The notes: generated from the sequence alone by a model not told the origin. Positions 1 to 9,937 are shown, counted from the first letter of the stretch. The stretch: DNA of 17,572 nucleotides from Conidiobolus incongruus B7586 (GCA_000697335.1 JNEM01013970.1:1-17572), one strand, 5' to 3'. Program-made: numbers and translations.

Positions 1-45
1 TATTAAATATATCTATATATATTAGCAAAATAATAAAAATATATA

Positions 46-270
46 TAATAACCTATAAAAGTGAGTTATAAAATCAAAAACACTTATATTTTTACTAATA
101 ACTTGATTAATATTTAATAAAATAAACCTAAATTAAATAATTAAAATCTATTATATTTATTAGTTATATATATCATTAAATGATGATATTTAGCTATTAA
201 TTGGTTAAAATATAAACCTTTAAATTTTACCTAAGATAAGTTATAAATTTATGGATTTTTAGTGATAAAA
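46..270 (+). repeat. Left terminal inverted repeat of the Tc1-like relic
   Basis: The outer part (50-80, AACCTATAAAAGTGAG... then ATAAAATCAAAAA) and the inner part (216-270, around AAGATAAGTTATAAATTT) both match the reverse complement of 1380-1615, with more divergent AT-rich sequence between them. Outer and inner parts share a related motif (TAAGTCATAAAATC-like and TAAGTTATAAATTT), giving the IR/DR layout known from some Tc1 elements. Confidence 0.75.
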
Positions 271-273
271 AAA

Positions 274-1290
274 TTAAAACCTAATATATCTACCTTTAAT
301 TTTTCTAACTTCTTTAAGTTTATGTGGTAGAGAATTAATTAACTTCTTACACTAAAAAGGGTTAATCTTATTCTATGCTTCTTAAATATATTTTTAAAGT
401 TGATTTAAATTTTTTGCTAAAGGGAAAACTTTAATAACTTTTTTTAACTAATCCTAAAGGTATTTAATTAGATTAAAGTTAGGAGATTGAAGAAACCACT
501 TTATAACTGTTATCTTGTTATTTTTAAGTTATTTGGTAGTAGAAGCTATAGTATAGCAAAAAATATTATCTTACTAGAAAATAACATTAGATTTATTTAA
601 CCTATATTATTCAATGGTTTTTTTTAATTCATTATTTAGAATACTTTAGTACATCTTAAAATTAATTCCCTTATTAACTTTATAAAGATACTTTATATCT
701 AAAGACAATATATATCTTTAAATAATAATTAACCTACTATTATACTTTTAGGTAAAATTAACATAATAGTTATAAAGTAGTTTTGTATCTTTTTTGAAGT
801 ATCTAGCTTTTTTATCAAATCTACTAAAATATATTTTTGTTTCATTAGATTAAATAACCTTACTCTAATTAGTTTTAGTTTAATATTAGTAGCAACATTT
901 AAACTCTTGCTTAACTTTATAGTGGGATTTTTTTAGTTAAGGGTGTTTTTTCTTAAAGTGTAAGTGGTATCTATATTAACATAAAGTATGTATAATAATA
1001 TTAGTGTTAACTAATATTCTTGTATAGTTTAATAATTCCTGTTATATTTCTACAATAGTACTATATTTACCTGTATTAACTAACCTATAAATATACTTCT
1101 TATCATGTTCATCTATAACTTTAACATATTTAAGTTTAAGTTTATATGTTTCTTTATTGCTATTCTTAACAGCTTTAACTATAATAAACTAGCTAACACT
1201 AGTAATTCTAACAATATCATAAGTTAATTTACTTTCTTTATAAAGTTAATTAATATACAAGTAGATTTTTTTAAAGAGGGATTTAAGCAT
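274..1290 (-). pseudogene. Tc1-like transposase (DDE, DD34E type) remnant
   Basis: Read from ATG at 1290 to TAA at 274 the frame spans 339 codons, the usual length of a Tc1 transposase, with no net frameshift but about 22 in-frame stops. In order I see a helix-turn-helix resembling KLTYDIVRITSVS-x-FIIVKAVK, a block equivalent to KKPLLKKSHYK, the first catalytic block reading SNET where SDET is expected, the second block reading QDN (Asp kept), then KWFLQSPNFNLIK for the family's WPPQSPDLNPIE, and a C-terminus reading SLPHKLKEV...KGRYIR for the Tc1 SMPRRLKxVIxxKGGxTKY ending. Nearly every stop falls where the family has Trp or Gln, and the key changes (Asp to Asn, Glu to Lys, Pro to Leu) are C-to-T or G-to-A. 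It cannot be functional. Confidence 0.82.
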
Positions 1291-1379
1291 AATAATACTA
1301 ATAAAAAAAATTTAATATATCTGTAAAATATTATATAAAATAATAACAAAGAGAAAAAAAGATATGGTTATATATTGTT

Positions 1380-1615
1380 AAATATATCCTTTTATCTCAA
1401 AAACCCACAAATTTATAACTTATCTTGGTTAAATATTAAAGGTTAATACTTTTGTTAATAGTTTACTAAATATATCTAAATATATTTATTTATTATTAAA
1501 TAATATACTTTAATTATATATTATAGTTTTAAGTAATCTAATATATACAATTATTTTAGTTATTAATTAAAAAATATATATTTTTGATTTTATGACTTAC
1601 TTTTGCAGGTTAGTG
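1380..1615 (-). repeat. Right terminal inverted repeat of the Tc1-like relic
   Basis: Reverse-complement partner of 46-270. This copy keeps more G and C than the left one, for example GACTTACTTTTGCAGGTTAG at 1593-1612, so it better preserves the original end. The inner motif at 1385-1440 (CCCACAAATTTATAACTTAT) mirrors the left inner motif. Confidence 0.75.
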
Positions 1616-2389
1616 TATATAATTATTATCTTTTAATATTTTTACCTATTTTAAGATTTCATAAATTATTATATTTGATAAAAATATATAATTCAACTTT
1701 TAACTTTAAAAGTTATATCTATTTTCTTTAAAATTAACCTAGTTATATTTATTACTAATTATCACCAAACTAATAAAATTACTAAAAATATTATTAATAT
1801 CTTAAAATAAATGATTAAAGCTTATATTAATATTAATCAATTAAATTAAAATACTTATATCTATTAACTTTAATATTTATTTAATATTTTTATTAATAAA
1901 TTAACAATTTTTAATTTTTATTTTATTAATTATAATAAATATTTTAATTAAAAAATTGTTTTAAAACTTTAAATTAATTTATCTTTAGATTTTATCAAAT
2001 TTTAATTTAATATTAAGTATATTAATTATATTATTAAATTTAACTTAGAAGAAAATCAAAAGATTATCAAACAATAATATTTCAAATTATTTAAAAATCC
2101 TCCTAAATATAAAATTAATATATTTGTTTATCTAAAATAATTTACCCTTAAACTTATCTTACTTAAATCTAGCTTAAATCTAAAGTACATATTATTATTT
2201 TATAGTCTTTATAAAATTTAATCTATTAATTTAAATTTTGAGAATATTACCTTAGAATTATTATTAACTTTAAGGATTAACTTTACCTTTCACATATCTA
2301 AAATAAACTTTATTTTGAAGATTTTAATATATTTCTTAATTAATTAAAAATCCTAAAATAAAATTTAATTATTAATCAAAATAAAAAAA
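1616..2389. other. Extremely AT-rich stretch without recognisable gene
   Basis: No supported gene. The plus strand around 2043-2400 has a frame with relatively few stops for such AT-rich DNA, but I could not match it to a family. It may be the decayed 5' part of the second Tc1-like relic or a separate eroded repeat. I could not find a left inverted repeat for that second element here. Confidence 0.4.
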
Positions 2390-3482
2390 TACAATATTAA
2401 TTATATAGTTAAATCTGAATTTATTATAAATAAGCTTTACTTCTTTATAAAATAGATAAATTATTTTAATTAAGAAGTTTTATAAAAACCACTAGAAAAT
2501 ATTAAGAATATTTTAGCTTATTATGCTTTTTTAAAAAAATCTAAAAAATATGTTTTTTTAAAAAACTTATTAAAAGAATATTAAAAGACTAATTTTTTAA
2601 ATTTTTATATATTTCTATATAGTTTAATTAACTATATATTATATAGTTAATTTATACTATTATAGTTAAAATAACTATATAAATAATATTAAATTATTTA
2701 ATAAATTAAAATCCTCTTTTTTTTCTTAAATTTTTTATACCTATTATATTATTTTAACCTAAAAATATAATGGTAGGTTAATTATTTTTTAAGGATATAT
2801 ATTATTGGAAAATATAAATTATTTTTATAAAATTATTAAAAAAATTAATACTAAGAAATCTCAAAGGATTTTAATATAATAAATAAAAAAAATAAAATAA
2901 TATAAATTAAACAAACCAAACATTATTTCTTTAAGAAAATAATATCTTTTGCTATAATAAAATTTCTTCTATTAAATGATTTAAAAATAACAAAAAAAAT
3001 TGTTATAAAATAGATTTTTTAATTTTTTAATTTTATCTTATTTAAATTTTTCAAAATTAATTAAAAAATAAATTAAAATTTTCTTTCAGAAAATATTTAA
3101 AAATAACTTTAAAAATATATTTAAAAGCATCAAAATAATATTTATTTTGTTTAATATAAGAAATTAATATACTCTATACCCTATAAGCTTAAAAGAGTTA
3201 AAAAAATTAAAAAAAAAGTTAGGTATATTAAGTATAAATTTTTTTATTATAATTAAAACCTAAAATATATAACTTACCTTATTTAAACTTTTAGGTTTAA
3301 TATATTAATTAATATTTAATTAAATTTAACTATATATATATATATATATATATATCCTTTATATATAAAAAATATATTTAAATTATATAATTGAATATAA
3401 ATCTATTTAAATTAAATTTGATCAAAATATTAATAAAAATATCTATATCTTTAATTATTTAATTTAATTTTACAAGTTAGTA
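2390..3482 (+). mobile_element. Second Tc1-like transposon relic (opposite orientation, left end unresolved)
   Basis: The plus strand parallels the first relic's transposase: a block at about 2500-2600 reads like NIKNILAYYAF then KNLLKEY (the Tc1 tIrriL..yGl and KPLLkk region); 2740-2790 matches the segment after the first catalytic block; 2930-3055 matches the second and third catalytic blocks with stops at the Trp and Gln positions; and 3171-3235 gives SIPYKLKRVKKIKKK...RYIKY, the family's C-terminus, ending in TAA at 3254-3256. Beyond it, 3255-3305 matches the inner inverted repeat of element 1, and 3463-3482 matches its outer end, followed by TA. It is more eroded than element 1. The left inverted repeat was not found, so it may be 5'-truncated. 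Confidence 0.68.
3331..3355. repeat. TA dinucleotide microsatellite
   Basis: An uninterrupted run of about twelve TA units, lying inside the right inverted repeat of the second Tc1-like relic. Confidence 0.9.
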
Positions 3483-3699
3483 TAATTTGCGAAAATTATT
3501 GAATAACTAAATGAACAAAGGTTAATAGTTAAATAAATATAAATAAACATAGAAAAAAATAATATTAATTTATAATAAATTAAAAAACACTATATATTAT
3601 AAGTTTAAAAAAAATAAAAGATAAATAAACATTATTATTTTTAAAAAATCAAAAAGTAATATAAAATATTAAAAAAAACTCAAATACTTTCTAAATAGA

Positions 3700-4060
3700 A
3701 ATTTAAATAATTTATAAACTTTGATATTGATATATTATTATTATAATAATTTTAACCTATATGCAATAATTGAAACTTTAAATATTATAAATTATAATTA
3801 ATTTAAACTATTACCATATTTAATATACTTTCTTAATCTTAAATCTAGTGATTTTTATTTTTTTATATATTTTAAAATATTATATAAAATAAAGTTTTTT
3901 AATAACTTAAACATATAAAAGGTAAATTCTTGAAATATATCAAAATATCAGAAGATTTCTATAAAAAAGGGGATATGTAGTTAAATCAAAAAGAGGGAAT
4001 TTGTCCAAAAATATAAAAGTTGCTATATATCTAAATATCAGAATATTAATAATTTGAATA
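3700..4060 (+). mobile_element. mariner-like transposase fragment (DD34D type), degraded
   Basis: The plus strand shows the C-terminal half of a mariner transposase. A segment at about 3757-3830 reads like the HDNA...TLxxI...LLPHPxYSPDL region. Then 3844-3905 gives SSDFYFF, a short spacer and YKIKFFNN, matching the mariner signature PSDxxLFPxLKxxLxGKRFSSN with the third catalytic Asp kept. Then 3951-3971 gives EDFYKKG, matching the conserved FYxxGIxxL, followed by a CxK-like remnant. Stops and at least one frame change are present. The N-terminal half is missing upstream, where the second Tc1-like relic ends at 3482, so this copy is truncated or was interrupted. The limits are approximate. 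Confidence 0.55.
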
Positions 4061-5186
4061 AAATATTAAATTTGATAAAAATAAAAATAATAATTTATAT
4101 TAGTATTATTATTTTTTTAAAATTAAACTCTATAAATACAAAATAAAAATTTAGTAACTATAGATAACATATTATAATTGTAATTATTATAGTTAAATTA
4201 TTACTTATCTTATTTTTAAATTACCAACCTATAAATAATTTAATAAATTTAGTAAAGTTTATATTATAAGTTGGTTATAAAATTCTAATTGGATATAACA
4301 TCAACCAATCTTTTCTCAAACACATTTGCTAGGGTGTATTAATAAACACTGGCAAATTGTCAGTAATCTTGTCACTTAGTTATCTAACTGCTTTTTTTTG
4401 CTAAAGTAGTCAAGTTAAAAAGCAATTCTTAAAATATTTTAAATTTCTTATATAATATAAATAAGATTTGCTAACCTTTAATAACTTTATGATTATATTT
4501 TAGAAGTCAAAGTATAATTTGATTAGCTTTCAAAGATCTTACATTATGATACTGTGTATAATTGGTTGATATAGTATCATGATATTTGTGAGAAGTGATC
4601 ATGTTAACTCACTGCAATTGGCCATTTGGGTTCACCACTGCCTTATTTGGATGTGAAAAAAGTTAAGAAAATAATCAATATATCCTGTGTCATTACCTGG
4701 AATTTCTTACTCTATTCTTCATATATTAATCATGATGGCCTATAATATAGTTATTATGTATGATATTATAAATTTTAACTTTTCCCATATGTAGTATTTA
4801 ATATCAATTTCCAATTATAAAGCATCTATATATTGTCATATTTTATACAGGAAATAATCCATTCAAGAAATGTTTAACTCGGTTTTTGAGAGAAAACATG
4901 ATAGGTTTAAAATTCTGATTTTCAAAAATATATGTATTCATTGGGTGTAATTAAATATAATAAAGTGATACGGATTTGGGTAGTGTATTAAATTAGATGA
5001 TTTATTGAGTTAAAGTATATCCTTATAGCATTTGATTAGTATTTTGAATTTTAAATAATATATAAGTCAAAAGTATTATATCATTTTGTAAGGATAAAGT
5101 GTTTTATCTTTTGAAATATGTATTTTGTGATGTGATGCCAATTTAATATTAATCGCTGTACAATGAAATTGATTGGAATAATAAGA
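4061..5186. other. Intergenic region, transition from repeat island to host-like sequence
   Basis: No gene supported. Base composition rises at about 4300. A small inverted repeat lies at 4223-4235 / 4265-4276 (ACCAACYTATAA arms), possibly a remnant of a miniature element. A second hairpin at 4546-4580 is listed separately. The stretch directly downstream of the minus-strand gene ending at 5187 should include its 3' untranslated region. Confidence 0.5.
4546..4580. repeat. Hairpin-forming inverted repeat
   Basis: The arms beginning ATGATACT and ending AGTATCAT pair over about 12 positions, counting two G-T wobbles on the plus-strand transcript, around a loop of about 11 nt. There is no U-tract and no gene close by, so no role is assigned. 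Confidence 0.55.
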
Positions 5187-5954
5187 CTAGTGTCTGTAAT
5201 TACGATATCTACCACCATGAGAACGATGGCCATGATGATGACTATTGGGATGCTGGCTATTTGTGTGATTGTTATTGTGATAATGGTTATTTGAGAATTG
5301 ATGGTTGCCACTTGATTGTTCCATATTATGGTTATTATGATTATTGTGATTATTACTGGTATTATCTGATTTTTGAGAATAATACGTCGTATAATTGGGT
5401 TCTAATTTGGCTGGGAATGTGAATCTAAAAATAAGAATTAGTTAAATATCAAAGAAATCATGCGGTTCTATTTACTGTCCAGTCTTTTTAAGTTGACCAT
5501 GTTTAGCTAAAGTAATCTGTAACTTATCATTGAATACCGTGGCTTGTCTATAATCGAAAAATGGATAATTAGACCGAGATTGAGTTGGATATAAATGAAT
5601 ATTTACCCAGGTGAAAGATGTAAGACATCCCCCTCTTTAACATTTTTATGATCATCACCCCATAGAGTGTATTCAATAGATCCTGTCCTGTCAGCAACCA
5701 AATAGGTAGTAACTTTAGTCCCCTGCTGACCTGCAACTTCAAACGTATTCATAACTAAATGAATTTATTACTAGTTAGATTTGAATTTTTTCGCCATATT
5801 AATTATATTCAGTACCAATATCTACAACCATTACTGTAATATTAAATCCAATCATATCTGGCTTTAATTGGTCAATTGTTAAAACTGCTTTATATGTATG
5901 TGAATTGGGTTTGCTAGATTTTTTGCCACCTCTCTGGCCACCATGAGAAGACAT
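5187..5954 (-). CDS. SOSS complex subunit B-like OB-fold single-stranded DNA-binding protein (four exons)
   Basis: Exons on the minus strand: 5954-5816, 5754-5607, 5547-5476, 5424-5187, with GT..AG introns of 61, 59 and 51 bp; spliced length 198 residues. After a basic Gly/Lys/Ser-rich start (MSSHGGQRGGKKSS) comes one OB-fold of the hSSB1/SOSS-B (NABP) type: IDQLKPDMIGFNITVMVV, then VADRTGSIEYTLWGDD (compare KVADKTGSINISVWDD in human SSB1), VKEGDVLHLSPG and LKKTGQFTFPAKLEPN (compare LQKIGEFCMVYSEVPN). The family binds single-stranded DNA in repair of double-strand breaks and also takes part in transcription-related complexes. The last 75 or so residues are an Asn/His-rich low-complexity tail ending GHRSHGGRYRNYRH, with no counterpart I know in human SSB1. 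The start at 5954 is chosen over an in-frame ATG at 5993 because the latter adds a hydrophobic stretch before the OB-fold. The frame stays open across all three splices. Confidence 0.85.
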
Positions 5955-6626
5955 TTTTTGGTTTTGAAATAAAATGATTTCAAGAAATTCCAATCGAATA
6001 GAAATGTGGATTAAGCAAATTGAATTAGCTTAATCAAATTAAATGTTTGAGGTTCAAATTGAAATCTGAATGGAAACCCTAATAGGATTTAAATACCCAA
6101 CCAACCTTCAATTTGGATTTTCAATTTGTGGGATTCAATTATCAATTAAAACATAACATCTTTTCAAAATTACTATTCATATTCCAAACTCTTAACATAT
6201 TAGAACTTTTTACAAATCAATTAAACAACAGAAATCGCATCTTTATTCAGTTTTCTTGTAACATTTCATCAATGTATTGAAAATCAATTAATGATTTTAG
6301 CATTCTAGCTATAAATTTGTATAAAAAATTAGCTTTGAGATCATATTTCTTGTCAAAAATCAAAGTATAAACCAAATAATAATATTTTTGAATAGTTTAT
6401 TAATATTTTACAAATTTGACTTCATAACATCATTCAAACTATTTATTAAATATACCAATGAGCTATGAGGTAATATTAGATTGATTAACTCTAAAATTTA
6501 ATTGGATGCTAAAAATTCACAAATTGAGTAACTACCCATAAATTCATTCAATTAATAATCTTAATTAAAAAGCATCATACAAATTATGATCATTGCAACA
6601 TTGAAATAAAAAATAAAATATTAATA
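5955..6626. promoter_or_regulatory. Divergent intergenic region between SOSS-B-like gene and MDE1
   Basis: This 672 bp lies between two divergent start codons, so it must contain both promoters. It is AT-rich with many TATA-like stretches, so no single TATA box can be picked. The bases before the MDE1 start are A-rich, as expected for a fungal start context. Confidence 0.5.
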
Positions 6627-7497
6627 ATGACTGGAACAGATCAAGAAAAAAGAGCCAAATTAGAACACCCTTCAGATAATGGCGAATCAAATGAATTTGA
6701 ACAGTTGGTTGTATCGAAAGATCCTTTACATCCTGCCAATTTGATCCCCGAATTGTGTAGACTGTTTTATACTCTTGGTTGGGTTACTGGAACTGGTGGT
6801 GGTATTTCTATTAGGAGAGGGTAAATTATATAACTATAACTTTATTTATATTTATTAATACTTTATTTTTAGAGACCACGTTTATATTGCTCCTTCTGGT
6901 AAATTTCATGAATAATAATGTAAAATTAATAATCAACAATACATAGGTGTTCAAAAGGAACGTATTCAACCTCTCGACCTATTTGTTTTACATTTAGAGT
7001 CTCGTCAAGTACTGAGAGCTCCCCCAGTATTTAAACCATCCGCATGTACTCCCCTATTCTACAATGCCTTCACAAAATACAGATCAGAGGCTTGTATCCA
7101 TACCCATTCCCAAAACGCTGTTTTAGCCACTTTGCTATTCCCTGGCAAAACCTTTGAAATCACTCATCAAGAGATGATTAAGGGCATTAGAAAGGGCAAT
7201 ACAAAAACTAACTTGCGCTATTTCGACAGACTCGTTGTGCCCATTGTTGAAAACACTCCTCTGGAGGAAGATTTGACCAGTCGCATGGCTCAGGCTATGG
7301 AGGAGTATCCAGATACCTGTGCAGTACTCGTTAGACGTCATGGTGTCTACGTTTGGGGAGAGACTTGGGAAAAGGCTAAATCTATGTGTGAATGCTATGA
7401 TTATTTATTCGAAATTGCTGTGAAGATGAAACAATTGGGATTGGACCCTACCCAAGCCCCCGAAGTGGCTCCTGAAGATTTGCATTTGCATCAATAA
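6627..7497 (+). CDS. MDE1: Methylthioribulose-1-phosphate dehydratase (methionine salvage), three exons
   Basis: Exons 6627-6820, 6873-6898 and 6947-7497, with introns of 52 and 48 bp (GTAAAT..TAG, GTAAAT..TAG), give 256 residues. The enzyme dehydrates 5-methylthioribulose-1-phosphate to the diketo intermediate in the cytosolic methionine salvage pathway; it belongs to the aldolase class II family and is orthologous to yeast Mde1 and human APIP. Visible landmarks are [24 protein letters not shown] across both splices, Cys107 in SACTPLF, the zinc ligands His125 and His127 (IHTHS) and His205 (RRHGVYVWG), and the catalytic-type Glu149 in THQEMIKGI. All key residues are present and the length is normal for the family. 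The second exon is only 26 nt. It is divergent from the SOSS-B-like gene; no operon-like partner is present. Confidence 0.95.
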
Positions 7498-8308
7498 TTT
7501 ATTCTTTTCAAACATACATTCAAGATCCTGATTAATTTCGTCAATCCCCTATTATCACAACTTCAATCTTTTATATTAATCAGTTGTAAGAATCTCACAG
7601 TGACTAATCAAGCTATAAAATATGCTATAGCAAACTCAATTTCACTTTTCGATGTTGAACCATATTACTTGAATATCTTCATTTACTAATTTGAAGTTTT
7701 GTCTTTGCATTCTAGTTTCATTATCTTTTAAACTCTTGTATCTTTCAAAGTAAGCAAATTATATATTTGCAATTTTAATACCAATCATTTTTCAATGAAA
7801 TTTATTTAAAGATAATATAAAATAATATCTATACATATTCAATTAATTTACTAATTGACTAATAAAATATTTATATTTGTATTCTGATTTTTTAAATTGA
7901 TAATTTTATCAAATAATATTAGAATTAAGGTCATTCATTCAATATTCGTTAGATTAGGTATATCAGACTTTTTTATTTAGTCATCGTACATAAATCACTA
8001 TTTAACTGCATATTTAATCATGCTCCTATAATATACGGAATCAAAAATACTATTCTATTATTATTTTGTGAAATATCAATATATATGTTTTAATCCATTA
8101 ATTCAAAATAAAAATATAATTGATTTAGCATTCGAAATTATACAAAATTAAGAACGATTTTATGAAATAAATTATACATTATTATAATAATTGATGAATC
8201 CAGTTTTATTAGCATAATAATTAAAGAAAAAATAAAACAATTCTTAAATATAATTCAACTAATTAGTGATTGGAATGTAATCAGTTGAATTCTTTAGCAG
8301 TTAATTTG
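7498..8308. other. Convergent intergenic region, no gene seen
   Basis: AT-rich sequence between the 3' end of MDE1 and the 3' end of the minus-strand nucleotidyltransferase-like gene. It must hold both polyadenylation regions. No open frame, RNA gene or repeat stands out. Confidence 0.5.
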
Positions 8309-9937
8309 CTAGTCCAATGGTTTGTTGAGTTCTTTAACCCAACTATAAATACCCTGATCAATGACATCTTGGGGAGTGGGTTCTGTTGCTAGTGTAATTA
8401 ATTGAATGTATTTCTTATTTTTAATAGCTTCATATGCTTGTTTATATTCCCATTTCAAACCATCCACACACCAAGGATGAACAACTTTACATTCTGGATA
8501 ATTATCATCAAGTGGACTTAATACACATAGCATTAGACTAATATGCGTTAACTTTTTAACTGGAGATAGAATTCCTTTCAAAAAAGCCCTATTTACAAAT
8601 CCACCTTGTCGAATATCAACTGCCCAATTGAAATAATCGAATTTGAAAGTCATAAACTCAAAAAAGTTTTGAAGGATCATTTCAGGATTCCATTCTAATT
8701 GACTCAGATCTAGTTCCATACACCTATTCCAATGATACGTAGATTGATTTTTTGTAATCAAAGTTAGCTGTTGATCGCATTTGTCACATTGATTCAATAT
8801 TTTAGATTTATGTATATCTTGGTATGCTTTAGCTAATCCCTGGGGAAATTTGTGATAAAAATTCCAGTTCAGAGTTTTGGGCTGATGGCTGAAATGACCA
8901 TGACATAATTTTTGGAGATTTGGAACCAATTGAATAGATTGTAAATAGGCTATAAATATGAAATAATGTGCATGCAAGTTAATAATAGAGCTATTCCAAT
9001 AGTCATCTAGTTTTTTCGAATTAGCCCAGATTTTTATGGTCAAAAACATAGTATAAATCTGTGGATGTAGCTTGGAATATGCTTGAATGAGTTCGTTTTT
9101 AAGGCCCAGTTTGGGATCATAAGCTCTGATTTCGCCATAAAAGTTATACTCCTTATGATAAAAATGAAAACACATTTCAACAGCGAATTCTTCATAGTCC
9201 ATCAAAATGATACCCGCTTGTTTTAAAGGGTCCTTGATTTTATGATAAAATTCAATGAAAGAAGACCTGGAAATTTTGTGAGATACGTTATAGTCTAAAA
9301 ATTTGGGTTTCAACGTGATTTTTAATTCACCATATCCAGAGAATAATCGGGTCGAATCTAATGAACCACTGGATACCTCATACATGTTTGGGAATTGAAG
9401 TTTTGTTACAAGTGAAATTATTTCCACAATATTGGACATATTTGTAAGATCTTTGTCTGAGAATTTAAAGAGCTAAATTTTTGGTTAGAGAAATATAATA
9501 CAATGTAGACTTCATGTTACCTCCATTAGACTAAAAAGATCCCAGTTATTTTTCGAGACTAAATTGGGTATAAAATTATAAATTTTTTCTTCCTTTGAAA
9601 TATGTTTCTTTTGATCGATATTCGTATTGATTTTGATTATATTCATTGGAATATTGTTGGGAGGATAAGACAAGGTACGTTCAACTATGAATTTATTATG
9701 ACGTTCTGAAGAATTCAAAAAAGCTGTTAAGCCAGAATTTGGAACCAAGTATTTCATATTTGCAGTATGAAGAATATTTCCTAAATCTACTGTTGATAAG
9801 CCATTGGGATGCTGTAATAGTGTATTATAACAAAAATCTTCGAGGAGCTTTTTTCGTTGCTTTAATTTTGGATCGTTTTCAGGACTTTTAGATAGGGAGA
9901 TCACTTTGGAATAAGTGGGAAACCTTGGATTTGCCAT
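8309..9937 (-). CDS. Cid1-like terminal nucleotidyltransferase homologue with degenerate catalytic site
   Basis: Exons 9937-9521 and 9472-8309 on the minus strand, joined in phase 0 over a 48 bp GTAACA..TTTAG intron, give 526 residues. Residues 1-150 hold a basic segment and a helical domain (LLEDFCYNTLLQHPNGLSTVDL, perhaps a winged helix). The nucleotidyltransferase fold follows: GSLDS at 175-179 matches Cid1 GSLES, but the metal-binding SDxD is GELK (Glu188, Lys190), and the third Asp is Glu238 in AVEMCF. The family's central helices are clear: LIQAYSKLHPQIYTMFLTIK about 266-285, AYLQ...LVPNLQ 314-326. The PAP-associated domain reads ILQNFFEFMTFKFDYF at 407-422. The Cid1 EDPFExSHNVGR nucleotide-recognition segment is degraded to SPLDDNYPECK. 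CX2C-X14-HX3C at 369-391 resembles a zinc knuckle. Homology to poly(A)/poly(U) polymerases is strong; activity is doubtful. Confidence 0.8.

Larger units (their letters stand above)
46..1615 (-). mobile_element. Tc1-like DNA transposon relic with long terminal inverted repeats, heavily mutated
   Basis: A complete but dead Tc1/mariner-superfamily element of about 1.57 kb. Its ends are inverted repeats of roughly 220-230 bp, and TA dinucleotides flank it at 44-45 and 1616-1617, as expected for TA target duplication. The minus strand between the repeats encodes a transposase-like frame of Tc1 length (listed separately). Its extreme AT content contrasts with the host-like sequence after 4.3 kb. 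The exact ends are my alignment by eye and could move by a few bases. It lies next to two further transposon relics, which makes the first 4.3 kb a repeat island. Confidence 0.8.

Noticed and set aside
2043-2400. Plus-strand frame with few stops as a possible protein relic
   Set aside because: No motif recognised; in sequence this AT-rich a low-stop stretch is weak evidence.
4613-4690. Short stretch with weak similarity to a reverse-transcriptase PFG-type motif
   Set aside because: Only about 22 codons with no neighbouring motif support; too short to call an element.
5081-5311. Open frame of 76 codons, minus strand, Ile-rich
   Set aside because: It overlaps the SOSS-B-like last exon in another frame; the repetitive Asn/His codons create an Ile/Thr-rich shadow.
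5955-5993. Upstream in-frame ATG at 5993 for the SOSS-B-like gene
   Set aside because: It adds a 13-residue hydrophobic start not seen in the family; the ATG at 5954 begins the basic leader expected before the OB-fold.
7135-7341. Minus-strand open frame of 68 codons
   Set aside because: Antisense shadow of the highly conserved MDE1 third exon.
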